Source: Desulfuromonas soudanensis (GTDB lineage Bacteria > Desulfobacterota > Desulfuromonadia > Desulfuromonadales > WTL). Taken from it: a stretch of 64,000 bases of DNA. The notes beneath the pieces were generated by a model, which was not told where the DNA came from, made no database searches, and saw nothing but the letters and a program-made list of their open reading frames with translations. The stretch lies in assembly GCF_001278055.1 (NCBI RefSeq), contig NZ_CP010802.1:2457504-2521503 (forward strand), in the 5' to 3' direction. Below, in pieces: positions 34,024-42,613 of this stretch. A program made the position numbers and the translations under genes. Position 1 is the stretch's first letter. Each line of letters begins with the position of its first letter.

Positions 34024-34053
34024 TCTATACCTTTAGTCTCAATAAAAAGTCAA
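34024..34053 (-). promoter_or_regulatory. Sigma-70-like promoter of wza
   Basis: TTGACT (34048-34053), an 18-base spacer and TATAGA (34024-34029) on the minus strand, in the only gap before wza. It should drive wza-wzc and the following genes. Confidence 0.65.
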
Positions 34054-34079
34054 GGCTAAAGTCGGCCGGAGCGGGGAAA

Positions 34080-34934
34080 TCACCGGTTCAAACGCCGGCG
34101 GATTTCCTCGACGCAGGCGTAGGGGATCTTAAGGTTACCGCGGCCGCTTCCGATGCGCACACTCCCCTCCTCGTTGCCGTGAAAGTCGGAACCGCCGGTG
34201 ACGATGAGGCCGCGACGGCGGGCAGCGGTGATATACCAGTCAATTTCATCGTTGTTCGAGCCGCTGTTCCAGGCCTCGACGCCGTCGAGCCCGAAGGGGA
34301 TCAGGGTGTCGAGAAGTTGCAGGAACGTCTTGCGCTCGGTGGTGATGAAGGGGGGATGGGCGAGGACCGTCACCCCGCCGGCGCCATGTACCAGGGCGAT
34401 AGCCTCGGCGATGGGGAAGGCGCGCTTGGGGACATTGCAGGGGACCAGGTAGCGGTTGAAGGCCTCCTCGTTGTTGCGGACATACCCCTTCTCCCGCAGG
34501 GCCATGGCGATATGCGGACGCCCGACGGTACCGCCGGCGCTGACCTGCACTTCGGCGAAATCGATGGGCGCCCGCCCCTCGACGGCCAGCCTCTCGTTGA
34601 CCCGGACGACGATCATCTCGTTGCGCCGCTCGCGAAAATCCCGGAAACCTGCCAGGGCCTCCATCAGGGCGGCGTTTTTGTGGTCGAAACCGTAACCGAG
34701 GAGGTGGATGTCCTCGAAATTCTCCCAGACCACCGACAGCTCGACCCCGGTGAGAACCTCGATACCGAGCCGGTCGCCGGCCCCCCTTGCCTCGTCGATG
34801 CCGTCGATATTGTCGTGGTCGGCCAGGGCGATGGCGGCAAGCCCCGCCGCGGCAGCCATCTCGACCACCGCCGTCGGAGAATAGCCGCCATCGGAACAGG
34901 TGCTGTGCAGATGCAGATCGATGGTGTCGGACAT
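34080..34934 (-). CDS. PHP-domain phosphoesterase (YciV/TrpH-like)
   Basis: A 284-residue cytoplasmic hydrolase. Metal-binding PHP motifs appear in order: DLHLHSTCSDGGYSP (residues 6-20), LADHDNIDG, a GVELS, VLAHPP and GGSDFHG near the C-terminus. Relatives include RNase AM (5'-3' exonuclease on short RNAs) and 3',5'-bisnucleotide phosphatases; this could be either. It lies upstream of the wza promoter and is likely transcribed on its own; the polysaccharide genes start beyond its 3' end, so it is a neighbour rather than a member. Confidence 0.85.
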   Translation of the reverse strand: MSDTIDLHLHSTCSDGGYSPTAVVEMAAAAGLAAIALADHDNIDGIDEARGAGDRLGIEVLTGVELSVVWENFEDIHLLGYGFDHKNAALMEALAGFRDFRERRNEMIVVRVNERLAVEGRAPIDFAEVQVSAGGTVGRPHIAMALREKGYVRNNEEAFNRYLVPCNVPKRAFPIAEAIALVHGAGGVTVLAHPPFITTERKTFLQLLDTLIPFGLDGVEAWNSGSNNDEIDWYITAARRRGLIVTGGSDFHGNEEGSVRIGSGRGNLKIPYACVEEIRRRLNR

Positions 34935-35050
34935 ATTTTGGTTGAATCCTTTTCCGGAAGGTTACAGCCTGCAAATATTACCACAGAGACACAGAGATTG
35001 CCTCCCTTCTCCCTTTTCCCTTCTCCCTTTTCCCTTTTCCCTGCGAATCG

Positions 35051-35079
35051 TTGACTTTCTCCCTGCCGCTTATTATAGT
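35051..35079 (+). promoter_or_regulatory. Sigma-70-like promoter of the LpxH-like gene
   Basis: TTGACT (35051-35056), 17-base spacer, TATAGT (35074-35079). Transcription would begin near 35086, within two bases of the ATG at 35088, which implies a leaderless mRNA. Confidence 0.6.
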
Positions 35080-35087
35080 CCTCCCCC

Positions 35088-35798
35088 ATGAAAGACGTAT
35101 TCCTAGCCGATGCCCATCTGCGCGACCCCGGGGACGAGAATTACCGCCGGCTCCTGACCTTTCTCGAGGGGCTGCGGGGGGAGACCCGCACCCTCTATCT
35201 TCTGGGGGACATCTTCGAATTCTGGATCGGCTACCGCCATGCGGTCTTTTCCGCCTACGTGCCGGTCCTCGAGGCCCTGCGGCGCCTGCGGGAGGCCGGC
35301 ACAGAGCTGGTCTTCGTCGAGGGGAACCACGACTTTCACATGGGCCCCTTTTTCGAGGAGGTTCTCGGCTGCCGGGTGATTGCCGACGATGCGGCCGTCG
35401 ACGTCGACGGTCTGAGAATCTATCTCGCCCACGGCGACCTGGCCGACCCGGCGGACAGGGGGTACCGGCTGCTGCGGCGCCTGCTGCACAGCCGCTTCAC
35501 CCTCTTTCTCGCCCGCCTCGTCACCCCTGATCTCCCCTGGGCGATCTCCCGCTGGATGGGACGACAGAGCCGCAAGCAATACGGCACCCGAAGTCTCCGC
35601 CGCCAACCGGAAGAACTGATCCTGGCCCATGCCCGCCGGCGCTTTTCCGAGGGGCATCAGGCCGTGGTGACGGGCCATTTTCACCATCCCCTTCTCAGCT
35701 CCGACCGGGCCGGAACCGTCGTCGCACTCGGCGACTGGATCGACCAGTACTCCTACGCCGTCCTCGAAGACGGCGCCTTCCGTTTGGAATCAGCCTGA
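35088..35798 (+). CDS. lpxH: LpxH-like UDP-2,3-diacylglucosamine hydrolase
   Basis: A 236-residue calcineurin-like phosphoesterase. The five metal-binding blocks are DAHL (residue 8), LLGDIFEFWIG, VEGNHDFHMG, YLAHGDLAD and TGHFHHP, in the order and spacing of LpxH, which removes UMP from UDP-diacylglucosamine in lipid A synthesis. No ribosome site is present before the ATG, and the predicted promoter would start the mRNA almost at that ATG. It is the only plus-strand gene between the left edge genes and pfkA. Its 3' end overlaps the convergent yihY-type gene by nine bases. A more general membrane-peripheral phosphoesterase role cannot be ruled out. Confidence 0.82.
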   Translation: MKDVFLADAHLRDPGDENYRRLLTFLEGLRGETRTLYLLGDIFEFWIGYRHAVFSAYVPVLEALRRLREAGTELVFVEGNHDFHMGPFFEEVLGCRVIADDAAVDVDGLRIYLAHGDLADPADRGYRLLRRLLHSRFTLFLARLVTPDLPWAISRWMGRQSRKQYGTRSLRRQPEELILAHARRRFSEGHQAVVTGHFHHPLLSSDRAGTVVALGDWIDQYSYAVLEDGAFRLESA

Positions 35799-37148
35799 TT
35801 CCTCCTTTTTCTCCCGCGACCCTTCCATCTTCAGCACCAGATCCTTCAGGGTCAGATTCCCGAGCGCCTCGCGGCCGGCCACGTCGAGGTCCGCCTCGAG
35901 ACCGGCGATGGTCTTCCATTCGACGGTCCTGCGCAGACGCGTGACGCTGGCTCCGTCCTCCTTGAGGGCCTGCACCACGCCGTGCACCGAAACCGCTTCC
36001 GGAGAACGGGCCGGCTGATAGGCATTGTCGTTGTCGGCGGCGTCGTGCACCACGGAGAGAAAACCGAGCTTCACGAGTTCGTTGAGGATGCTGCGGGCCA
36101 GGCGCGGCGGGAGTTCGAGCTCCTCGGTGATCCTCTCCAGGTCCCAGGGGCGCTCCCCTTTGAGGAAGTTGGCCGCAGTGGCCAGGAGAATCGTCAGGGC
36201 CACCAGTTCGCGACTGGCGAAATTGACGTCCTCCCCGCAGATTTCCCGGCGGATCGAGCGGAGGTTCTGGATGGAGTAGGTCACCTCGAGTCCGAGAAGA
36301 ACGATCACCCAGGAGAGATAGATCCAGACCATGAAGATGGGGAGGGCCGCCATGGTTCCATAGATGGCGTTGTAGCGTGCCACCCCGACCTGGAAATTGA
36401 GGTACCCCCACTGGGCCAGCTGCCAGAGGGTGCCGCCGAAGATCCCGCCGAGCAGCGCCGCCCGGAACTGGACCTTGACGTTGGGCATGAAGAGATAGAG
36501 GAAGGTGAAGGCAGCCCACATCACCACGTAAGGGAGGACCTTGAAGAGCAAAAAGATCAGGTCGCCGACATAGGCCATCCCCATCAGGGTCTGGATGAAG
36601 GTCTGGCTCTTGAGGGTGGTGGTCATGGAAATGGCCGCCAGGAGAAAAACCGGCCCGATCAGGACCACCGACGAATAGTCGGAAAAGCGCCGGAAGAGGG
36701 ACCGGGTCTCGGTGACCCCCCAGACATGATTGAACATTTCTTCGATATTGGAGAGAAGAGCCAGCACCGAGAGGACCAGGGCCACAAGGCCGACGGTACC
36801 GAGGCGACCGAAGTTGGTGTTGTTGATATAGGCGATTATGGCGCTGACGATTTCAGCGGATCCGATGGCGATCTTGTCGAGAATAAAGGGTTCGAGGGTG
36901 TTCTGCACCCCGAGCCCCTTGAGGACCGAGAACATCAGGGCCAAAAGGGGGACGATGGCCAGCATGGTCGTGTAGGTCAGGGCCGAGGCGCGCAACATGC
37001 AGCGGTCGGCAAAAAAATCCCGCCAGACCAGAACCGCGACCTGCAGGTGACGCAGCAGAACGAGGCGCATCCGGGTGAGTTCCCGAGGGTCGAGTTCCCA
37101 GATTTTCTGGCGCATGAAGCGTTTGATCTTCTCTATCACATCGACCAT
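35790..37148 (-). CDS. YihY/BrkB-family inner-membrane protein with C-terminal winged-helix domain
   Basis: A 452-residue protein. Six membrane helices in residues 40-300 carry the family pattern (LRASALTYTTMLAIVPLLAL near the start, then YNAIYGTMAALPIFMVWIYLSW). About 130 extra C-terminal residues include a DprA-like winged-helix stretch (WDLERITEELELPPRLARSI), as in many delta-proteobacterial YihY proteins. The family was once mislabelled ribonuclease BN; its function is unsettled. I start at the ATG at 37148 because the upstream part of the open frame runs through a terminator hairpin at 37185-37213. Confidence 0.83.
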   Translation of the reverse strand: MVDVIEKIKRFMRQKIWELDPRELTRMRLVLLRHLQVAVLVWRDFFADRCMLRASALTYTTMLAIVPLLALMFSVLKGLGVQNTLEPFILDKIAIGSAEIVSAIIAYINNTNFGRLGTVGLVALVLSVLALLSNIEEMFNHVWGVTETRSLFRRFSDYSSVVLIGPVFLLAAISMTTTLKSQTFIQTLMGMAYVGDLIFLLFKVLPYVVMWAAFTFLYLFMPNVKVQFRAALLGGIFGGTLWQLAQWGYLNFQVGVARYNAIYGTMAALPIFMVWIYLSWVIVLLGLEVTYSIQNLRSIRREICGEDVNFASRELVALTILLATAANFLKGERPWDLERITEELELPPRLARSILNELVKLGFLSVVHDAADNDNAYQPARSPEAVSVHGVVQALKEDGASVTRLRRTVEWKTIAGLEADLDVAGREALGNLTLKDLVLKMEGSREKKEESG

Positions 37149-37184
37149 GACCTGGGCAGACTCCCGAGGGCAGCGTACGGGCAT

Positions 37185-37213
37185 GAAAAAGCCCACGAAA
37201 CGTGGGCTTTTTC
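37185..37213. terminator. Bidirectional intrinsic terminator
   Basis: Perfect 13-bp arms GAAAAAGCCCACG and CGTGGGCTTTTTC around a three-base loop. It ends the leftward YtxH/DUF948 transcript and separates it from the yihY-type gene. Confidence 0.88.
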
Positions 37214-37231
37214 ACCGCGGTGGTTTTTATC

Positions 37232-37549
37232 TCAGGCCGTTTTCGGATGCTTGGCCCGCTCGGCTTCCATCGCTTCTTTTCCGGCCTCCAGGGCGGTCTT
37301 GATCAGGTCGCCCTTTTCAACCAGGACTTCCCGCCCTTCTTCGATCGCTTCACGGATGCGGGCTTCAGCCTCTTCGGTGATTTTGTTGACCTTGTCCCGT
37401 ACATCGTCCGCCATGTCCCGGACCTTGTCCCGGGTTTCTTTCCCCGAACGGGGGGCGGTGAGCAGAGCCAACCCGCCGCCGATCGCGGCCCCCATTACGA
37501 GAGCCAGAAAAACATTCCCCACACCGCTGCATCTGCATTCGTCTGCCAT
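37232..37549 (-). CDS. YtxH-domain protein
   Basis: A 105-residue protein with one N-terminal glycine-rich membrane segment (VFLALVMGAAIGGGLALLTAP) followed by the YtxH signature (RSGKETRDKVRDMADDVRDK) and a long charged helix. YtxH proteins are general-stress or envelope proteins of unknown biochemistry, usually paired with a DUF948 protein, as here: the partner ends three bases upstream. The transcript ends at the strong hairpin downstream. Confidence 0.85.
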   Translation of the reverse strand: MADECRCSGVGNVFLALVMGAAIGGGLALLTAPRSGKETRDKVRDMADDVRDKVNKITEEAEARIREAIEEGREVLVEKGDLIKTALEAGKEAMEAERAKHPKTA

Positions 37550-37552
37550 GGC

Positions 37553-37954
37553 TCATTGACCTCCCTGTTGTTTTTTCATCTGTTTCATTATGACCTTGCT
37601 GGCCGAGCGGATCCCCAGCCAGAGTCCTGCGGCGTTGCCGGCGTAGCGGCCGAGATCGTGCTGCAGAAAACGGGTGACGCCGTGAATGGAGTCCCCCACT
37701 TCACCGACGGATTCAAGGAAGTGCCCGGCCTGGGCCATTCCCTGTTCGGCATGCTCCGACGCCCTGTTGATCTTCTCGGAGGCCTGGCGCAACTCCCGCA
37801 GCATGGGGAGAAGATCGCGCTGAACCTCGCCGAGAACGACGTCCACCTGTTGTGCGGTTCGTTTGACCTGAATCATCATCGGAATCAAAAAAACGGCAAT
37901 CATCAAAAACAGGATCGTGATGATTAAAGCAAAAATATCGACCTGAATCGGCAT
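37553..37954 (-). CDS. DUF948-like membrane-anchored helical protein
   Basis: A 133-residue protein with an N-terminal membrane helix (IFALIITILFLMIAVFLIPM) and a helical tail rich in V-x-x-x-L repeats (VDVVLGEVQRDLLPMLRELR), the DUF948 pattern. It is the first gene of a two-gene unit with the YtxH protein, a pairing conserved in many bacteria. A good GGGAGGGG site precedes the ATG at 37954. Likely an envelope-associated structural or stress protein. Confidence 0.8.
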   Translation of the reverse strand: MPIQVDIFALIITILFLMIAVFLIPMMIQVKRTAQQVDVVLGEVQRDLLPMLRELRQASEKINRASEHAEQGMAQAGHFLESVGEVGDSIHGVTRFLQHDLGRYAGNAAGLWLGIRSASKVIMKQMKKQQGGQ

Positions 37955-38072
37955 AACCCCTCCCGGAAAAAATTCCGTCTGTCTTTAGGACCTGTCATAA
38001 GTACAGCATAAACCGTTACGATTGCAATAAAATTGACTATTTATCTCCGAAGGGACTGTTCCTAAACCGTTT

Positions 38073-38600
38073 TTAATCCCCCTGGAGGAGGAGAGCCTCG
38101 GCGATGCTGAGCCGTTCCCCGCCGGGGGGCGTCCCCTGAAAGGCCTCGGCGACGAAAAGCTCGTCGATGGTGGCCAGGGTCGCGTTGAGGAGATCGAGAT
38201 CGACCACGGAGGAGGCCGGCAGGGAGGCAAGTCCCTGAAAATTCTGCGGGCAGAAGTCGACACGCCGCCCTTCCCCCTCGGAAAAGATGAGGGGAAGCCC
38301 GTGGGTGCGGCAGATCATCGGCCGCGCCGCATAGAGGAGGCAGGCGCCGTCCTCCAGGAGAGGACAGGGGCCGTCAGGTGTCGCCTTTCGAGCCCGCTCC
38401 CGAATCCTCGTCACCAGACCCGGGTCCTGCCCGGCCAGGGCCCGGGCCAGGGCGACCCCCTCGACCCGGAAGAGGCTGAGGTGACGGCAGCAGGAATCGC
38501 ACCCCTTGCGGCAGGCCAGATGCTGCCCGTAGGCCGCTTCAATGCGCCGGCACAGCGCATCGACCCGCCCCACCAGGTGCCGGTAGTTTTCAAGAAGCAT
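38073..38600 (-). CDS. YkgJ-family cysteine-cluster protein
   Basis: A 175-residue cytoplasmic protein with the YkgJ (CxxCxxxx) cysteine set: CRKGCDSCC (residues 30-38), CPLL-x4-CLLY, RPMICRTHGLP and a late Cys in VDFCPQNF. The cluster is expected to bind zinc or an Fe-S centre; no biochemical role is established. It is isolated: promoterless-looking repeats lie upstream (38738-38826), and 118 bases separate it from the DUF948 gene. Confidence 0.82.
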   Translation of the reverse strand: MLLENYRHLVGRVDALCRRIEAAYGQHLACRKGCDSCCRHLSLFRVEGVALARALAGQDPGLVTRIRERARKATPDGPCPLLEDGACLLYAARPMICRTHGLPLIFSEGEGRRVDFCPQNFQGLASLPASSVVDLDLLNATLATIDELFVAEAFQGTPPGGERLSIAEALLLQGD

Positions 38601-38737
38601 GGTTTGACCTTTTGCAGAACGTCCCGATTCACTGGGAATTTGAATTTTTTGCGATCCTCTTTGACCGCGGGGATTGGCACAAGGATATCCCGGATTTCCT
38701 GCCGGTCAAGATAGATGACAACGCAACAAAATCAATT

Positions 38738-38826
38738 CTCACCACGGAGGCGCAAAGATCACGGAGGAGACCATTTCCATATTAAGAGGTTTTCTCTGTG
38801 CCTCTGTGACTCTGTGGTCAGGTTAG
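38738..38826. repeat. Interrupted palindrome of the CCACRGAG type
   Basis: Left arm ACCACGGAGGCGCAAAGATC (38741-38760) and right arm CTCTGTGCCTCTGTGACTCT (near 38795) are inverted, degenerate copies of one another. Single arms or relatives lie at 23880, 34977 and, in another variant, 45040-45115. It fills the gap between the YkgJ and MarC genes. Confidence 0.7.
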
Positions 38827-38843
38827 AGGTTTTTGCGAGACCA

Positions 38844-39479
38844 TCAAGAAAGGGGCGCCAGAACGATGCGCACCCCGTCGACGATGTACTGGACGGCGAG
38901 AAAGGCGAGGATGAGGCCGAGGATCCGGGTGAGTACCGTCATCCCCAGCTTACCGATTACCCTCAGGACCGTATCGGCCTGCCGCAAAAAGAGGTAGCCG
39001 AGGGCGAAGACGGCCGCCGCCGCCAGGAGGAGGGCGAGGTGCGCCGGTATGCCCTCGGCTCTCCCGGAGAAGATGAGGGCGGTGGTGATCGTCCCCGGTC
39101 CGGCCAGGAGGGGGATGGCCAGGGGGGTGATGGAGATGTCTTCCTTCTTCTGGGCGAGGCGCTCCTCGCGCTGGCTCGTTTCGGTGCCGGTGACCCGGCC
39201 GTAGAGCATCTCGAGAGCGATGGCGAAGAGGAGGACGCCGCCGCCGATCCGCACCGCCGATGGACCGATGCCGAAGTACCCGAGGAGCGCCGGACCGGCG
39301 AGGATGAAAAGGGCCGTCACCGCAAAGGCGACCAGAGAGCCGCGGCGGGCCATGGCGACGCGCTCATCCCGACTGTTGTCCGGGGTGATGGCGAGAAAGA
39401 CCGGCACACCGGCCACCGGGTCGACGATGATGAAGAGCTGCACCGCAAAGGCGAGAAAAAGTTCGAGCGCCGCGGTCAT
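38844..39479 (-). CDS. MarC-family integral membrane protein
   Basis: A 211-residue protein with six membrane helices and the MarC pattern: FIIVDPVAGVPVFLAITP near residue 20 and PLAIPLLAGPGTITTALIF near residue 105. The family, once linked wrongly to multiple antibiotic resistance, has no firm function. Its start codon overlaps the stop of the upstream M16 peptidase-like gene (ATGA), so the two are co-translated in one operon with the second M16 gene. Confidence 0.88.
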   Translation of the reverse strand: MTAALELFLAFAVQLFIIVDPVAGVPVFLAITPDNSRDERVAMARRGSLVAFAVTALFILAGPALLGYFGIGPSAVRIGGGVLLFAIALEMLYGRVTGTETSQREERLAQKKEDISITPLAIPLLAGPGTITTALIFSGRAEGIPAHLALLLAAAAVFALGYLFLRQADTVLRVIGKLGMTVLTRILGLILAFLAVQYIVDGVRIVLAPLS

Positions 39480-40897
39480 TCTCCGTCCCGAATGATCTCC
39501 ACCGGCCTCCCCAGCGCCGCCGGAACGGCCTCGAGGGCGGCCTGGTCGCCGACCAGAACCAGCGTCTGGGTCTCGGGGTGGAGGCGGGCGCGGGCGGCCG
39601 CGAGAACATCGGCGGCGGTGACGGCGGCCACCCTGTCGCGGAAGGTCTCCAGGTACCCCTCGGGATAACCGTAATAATCGAGGCGCATCGCCTGGGTAAC
39701 GACGTCGTGACTGTCGTCGAAGGCAAAGATGAAGGAATTGACCAGGCTCTCCCGGGCCAGGTGAAGCTCATGCTCTGCGACCGGCTCGCTGCGCATCTCC
39801 TCCATGATCCGCCGCATCAGCTGCACCACCTCGACGGTGGAGGCACTCTTGGTTTCGCAGCCGGCGACGAAGGGGCCGGGGAGGAGACGACCGATCTGGT
39901 AGTAGGAGTAGACCGAATAGGCCAGCCCCCGGTCGGAACGGATCTCGCTCATCAGGCGGGAATTGAAACCGCCGCCGCCGAGGATGTAGTTCATCACCCG
40001 CACCGCATACTGGTCGGGAGCGGACTTGTCGATGCCGATTTCGCCGAGAAGGATCGTCGTCTGCGGGATCTCCTTCGGCGCGACCAGGAGCGCCCCCCGG
40101 GGGCTGCCGGTCAGGGGAGGGATCGCCTGGGGGGTGAAGGGGACCCGGGGCCAGTCGCCAAAGAGGCGATGGAGCGTTTCCAGAAGGGCGGCACGGTCGA
40201 AATCGCCGGAGATAGCAAGCCACAGGTTGTCGGGATGGACGTAGGAGCGGTGGAAGTCCAGCAGATCGTTCCGATCCACGGCGGAGAGCGTCTCCACCGT
40301 CGGAGTCCGCCCCAGGGGATGATCGCCGTAGAGAGCCTTCATCAGGGCCCGGGACGCGATGGAGCCGGGATCGTCGTTCTGGCGACGCACCCCTTCGATG
40401 GCCTGTTTGCGGGCCAGTTCGAGGCGCTCCGGAGCGAAACCGGGCTTGAGGAGGACGTCGGCGAGGAGCCCGAGGCCGGCGTCGAGGTCGCCGCTCTGCA
40501 GGGAAAGCTCAAGGGTGGTGGCATAGTCGTCGCTCCCCGCGGAGAAGTCGGCGGCCAGCCGTTCGAGCATCCGGTCGACCTCGTCGGGGGAGCGGCTGCC
40601 GGCCCCGCCGGTGCGCAGCGCTGCGGCATAGAGCATCCCCTCCCCGGTGCGCCCGGGGGGATCGCCGATGCTGCCGGCGCCGATCATGGCCGTCACCTCG
40701 AGGAGAGGGAGCTCGGCGTCCTCCTTGAGATAGAGGCGGATACCGTTGGGAAGCTCCAGGCGCTCAACCTCCGGGGGATGAAAGACGAGGGGGGGGAAGC
40801 TGAGCTGATCGGGGCGCAGCATCTCGGCCCCGGGAGAACAGGAGGAGAGAAGAAGGGAGAGGGCCAGCAGCAACAGAGGCGAAAATCGCAGTTTCAT
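39476..40897 (-). CDS. M16-family peptidase-like lipoprotein lacking the zinc site
   Basis: A 473-residue protein with a lipobox (LLALSLLLSSC). Both M16 domains are recognisable: LPNGIRLYLKEDAELPLLEV at the N-terminus and the C-terminal RSDRGLAYSVYS with the R/Y pair that binds substrate. The zinc motif HxxEH is replaced by GEGMLYAAAL, so it is the non-catalytic half of a heterodimeric M16B pair. Its partner is the adjacent upstream gene (three bases away). As in PqqL/MPP-like pairs it probably presents substrate in the periplasm. Confidence 0.88.
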   Translation of the reverse strand: MKLRFSPLLLLALSLLLSSCSPGAEMLRPDQLSFPPLVFHPPEVERLELPNGIRLYLKEDAELPLLEVTAMIGAGSIGDPPGRTGEGMLYAAALRTGGAGSRSPDEVDRMLERLAADFSAGSDDYATTLELSLQSGDLDAGLGLLADVLLKPGFAPERLELARKQAIEGVRRQNDDPGSIASRALMKALYGDHPLGRTPTVETLSAVDRNDLLDFHRSYVHPDNLWLAISGDFDRAALLETLHRLFGDWPRVPFTPQAIPPLTGSPRGALLVAPKEIPQTTILLGEIGIDKSAPDQYAVRVMNYILGGGGFNSRLMSEIRSDRGLAYSVYSYYQIGRLLPGPFVAGCETKSASTVEVVQLMRRIMEEMRSEPVAEHELHLARESLVNSFIFAFDDSHDVVTQAMRLDYYGYPEGYLETFRDRVAAVTAADVLAAARARLHPETQTLVLVGDQAALEAVPAALGRPVEIIRDGE

Positions 40898-40900
40898 GAA

Positions 40901-42391
40901 TCAGTCCTCTTCCTTGTCGAGAATCGCCACGGTCCGGTTGCGGGGAACGAGCCAGAGACGGGCGGTCTCCATGATCTCGGCGGCGGTCATGGAGGCGATT
41001 TCCTGATCGTAGCCGACGAGATAGCGCCAGTTTCCGGCGACGCTCTGGTAATAGCTCAGCATCCGGGCGAGCCCGCTGTTCCCCTTGAGGTAGCGCAAGC
41101 GGTCGACGCGCAGGCGGTTGCGCGCCTGCTCGAGTTCTTCATCGCTCACCGGCTCCTTCGCCAGGCGCTCCAGTTCGGCATAGATCGCCTCTTCGACCTC
41201 GGCCAGGGTGTGGGGATGGCGGGGGGTGGCGGACACCACAAAGAGGTTGGGATAGCGGGAACCGGGAGCCGAGTAGGTGGAGACGGAAGCGGCGAGCCCC
41301 TTTTCCACCACCAGGGCGCGGTAGAGCCGTGAAGTGCGCCCCTGGGAGAGAATCTGGTCGATGACATCGAAGACGTAGTCGGCGCGCTCCGGCAGCGTCG
41401 GCTTGTGAAAGGCGATGGCCAGCTGCGGCTCGGCGTCGAACTGGATATGAATCCGCTTCTCTCCCTTCTGCGGCGGTTCGACGGCGGTGACCCTCGGCAC
41501 CGGCTCCCCGGCGGGGAGGGTGCCGAAATAGTCCTCGACCAGGGAGACGGCCGCCGCGGTGTCGAGGTCCCCGACCAGGGTGATCACGGTGTTGACCGGG
41601 GCGTAGTATTTGTGGAGAAAACCCCGGGTCTCTTTCAGGGAGAGATTCTCGATATCCGACATCCAGCCGATGATCGGATTGCGGTAGGGATGGACGGTAA
41701 AGGCGGCGGCCAGCAGGTTTTCGTAGAGGAGGCCGTCGGGCTCGCTCTCGTAGGAGCGGCGCCGCTCCTCCATGATCACGTTGCGCTCGGTGTAAAATTC
41801 GCGCAGCACCGCGTTCTTCATCCGGTCCGATTCGAGGGAGGCCCAGAGTTCGAGTTTGTTGGCCGGCAGGGATATCAGGTAGGTGGTGAGGTCTTTGCTG
41901 GTATAGGCGTTGTAGCCGACCCCGCCGTTTTCCGAATAGATGCGGGAGAATTCGTCCTTGACCACATACCGGCTGTGCTCCTGCTGAAGGCGCGCCAGTT
42001 CCTTTTCAAGTTCGGCGATCTTCTGCGGGTCGGCCGGCGCTTGACGCAGCTGGGCGTCGAGGGCTTCGCCGACCTCCTCGATGGCGTCAAGAAGGGGTTT
42101 TTCCCTGGCAAAATCCTTCGTCCCGAGGGTCTCGGTCCCCTTGAAGAGCATGTGCTCGAGAAGGTGGGCGACCCCCCGGGTCTCGCTCGTTTCGTTGACC
42201 GAGCCGACGCCGAAGGTGATATAGGCGGCAAAGGTGGGGGATTCGTGGCGCTCGACGACAAGGAGGCGCAGGCCGTTGGCAAAGGTGTGTTCATACACCT
42301 TCTCCTCGAGGGGCTGGGCAAAGGCGGTGCCGGCCCAGAGAAGGGAGAGGACCAGAACGGGAAGCCCCCGGCGAAAGAAAAAACGGAACAT
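40901..42391 (-). CDS. M16-family zinc peptidase, catalytic partner
   Basis: A 496-residue exported peptidase with a signal peptide (VLVLSLLWAGTAFA). The zinc motif HLLEH is in GVAHLLEHMLFKGT, with the third ligand Glu in TERNVIMEERR about 75-100 residues on. A charged helical insertion (EKELARLQQEHSRYVVKDE) separates the two, as in processing-peptidase-like M16B enzymes of this group. It is the first gene of the operon with the zinc-less partner and MarC. Substrates are unknown; likely peptides or outer-membrane fragments in the periplasm. Confidence 0.9.
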   Translation of the reverse strand: MFRFFFRRGLPVLVLSLLWAGTAFAQPLEEKVYEHTFANGLRLLVVERHESPTFAAYITFGVGSVNETSETRGVAHLLEHMLFKGTETLGTKDFAREKPLLDAIEEVGEALDAQLRQAPADPQKIAELEKELARLQQEHSRYVVKDEFSRIYSENGGVGYNAYTSKDLTTYLISLPANKLELWASLESDRMKNAVLREFYTERNVIMEERRRSYESEPDGLLYENLLAAAFTVHPYRNPIIGWMSDIENLSLKETRGFLHKYYAPVNTVITLVGDLDTAAAVSLVEDYFGTLPAGEPVPRVTAVEPPQKGEKRIHIQFDAEPQLAIAFHKPTLPERADYVFDVIDQILSQGRTSRLYRALVVEKGLAASVSTYSAPGSRYPNLFVVSATPRHPHTLAEVEEAIYAELERLAKEPVSDEELEQARNRLRVDRLRYLKGNSGLARMLSYYQSVAGNWRYLVGYDQEIASMTAAEIMETARLWLVPRNRTVAILDKEED

Positions 42392-42540
42392 GAAAACGAC
42401 TCCTTAAAAAAGGGACTCTTGCCCTCCCCTTCCGCGGCCGTTTCGACCAGGGTGAGCAGCCGCCCGGAGAGATCGGCCACATTATCATAAAGGGCCGGAA
42501 CCTGCAAAAATTCCCCGATGAAATCAACTCTCCCCAGTTT

Positions 42541-42613
42541 TCATTTCTGTATTCTGTATTCTATTTTCTGCCTTCAGTTTTCTCCCTTTTCCCTTCTCCC
42601 TTCTCCCTTTTCA
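42541..42613. repeat. Pyrimidine low-complexity tract
   Basis: TATTCTGTATTCTATTTTCTG followed by CCCTTTTCCCTTCTCCCTT repeats, lying between the M16 operon start and the lon stop. Both parts occur elsewhere: the TATTCTGTATTCT part at 50024-50145 and the CCCTTCT part at 34995-35040 and, as purines, at 56394-56497. Confidence 0.65.
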
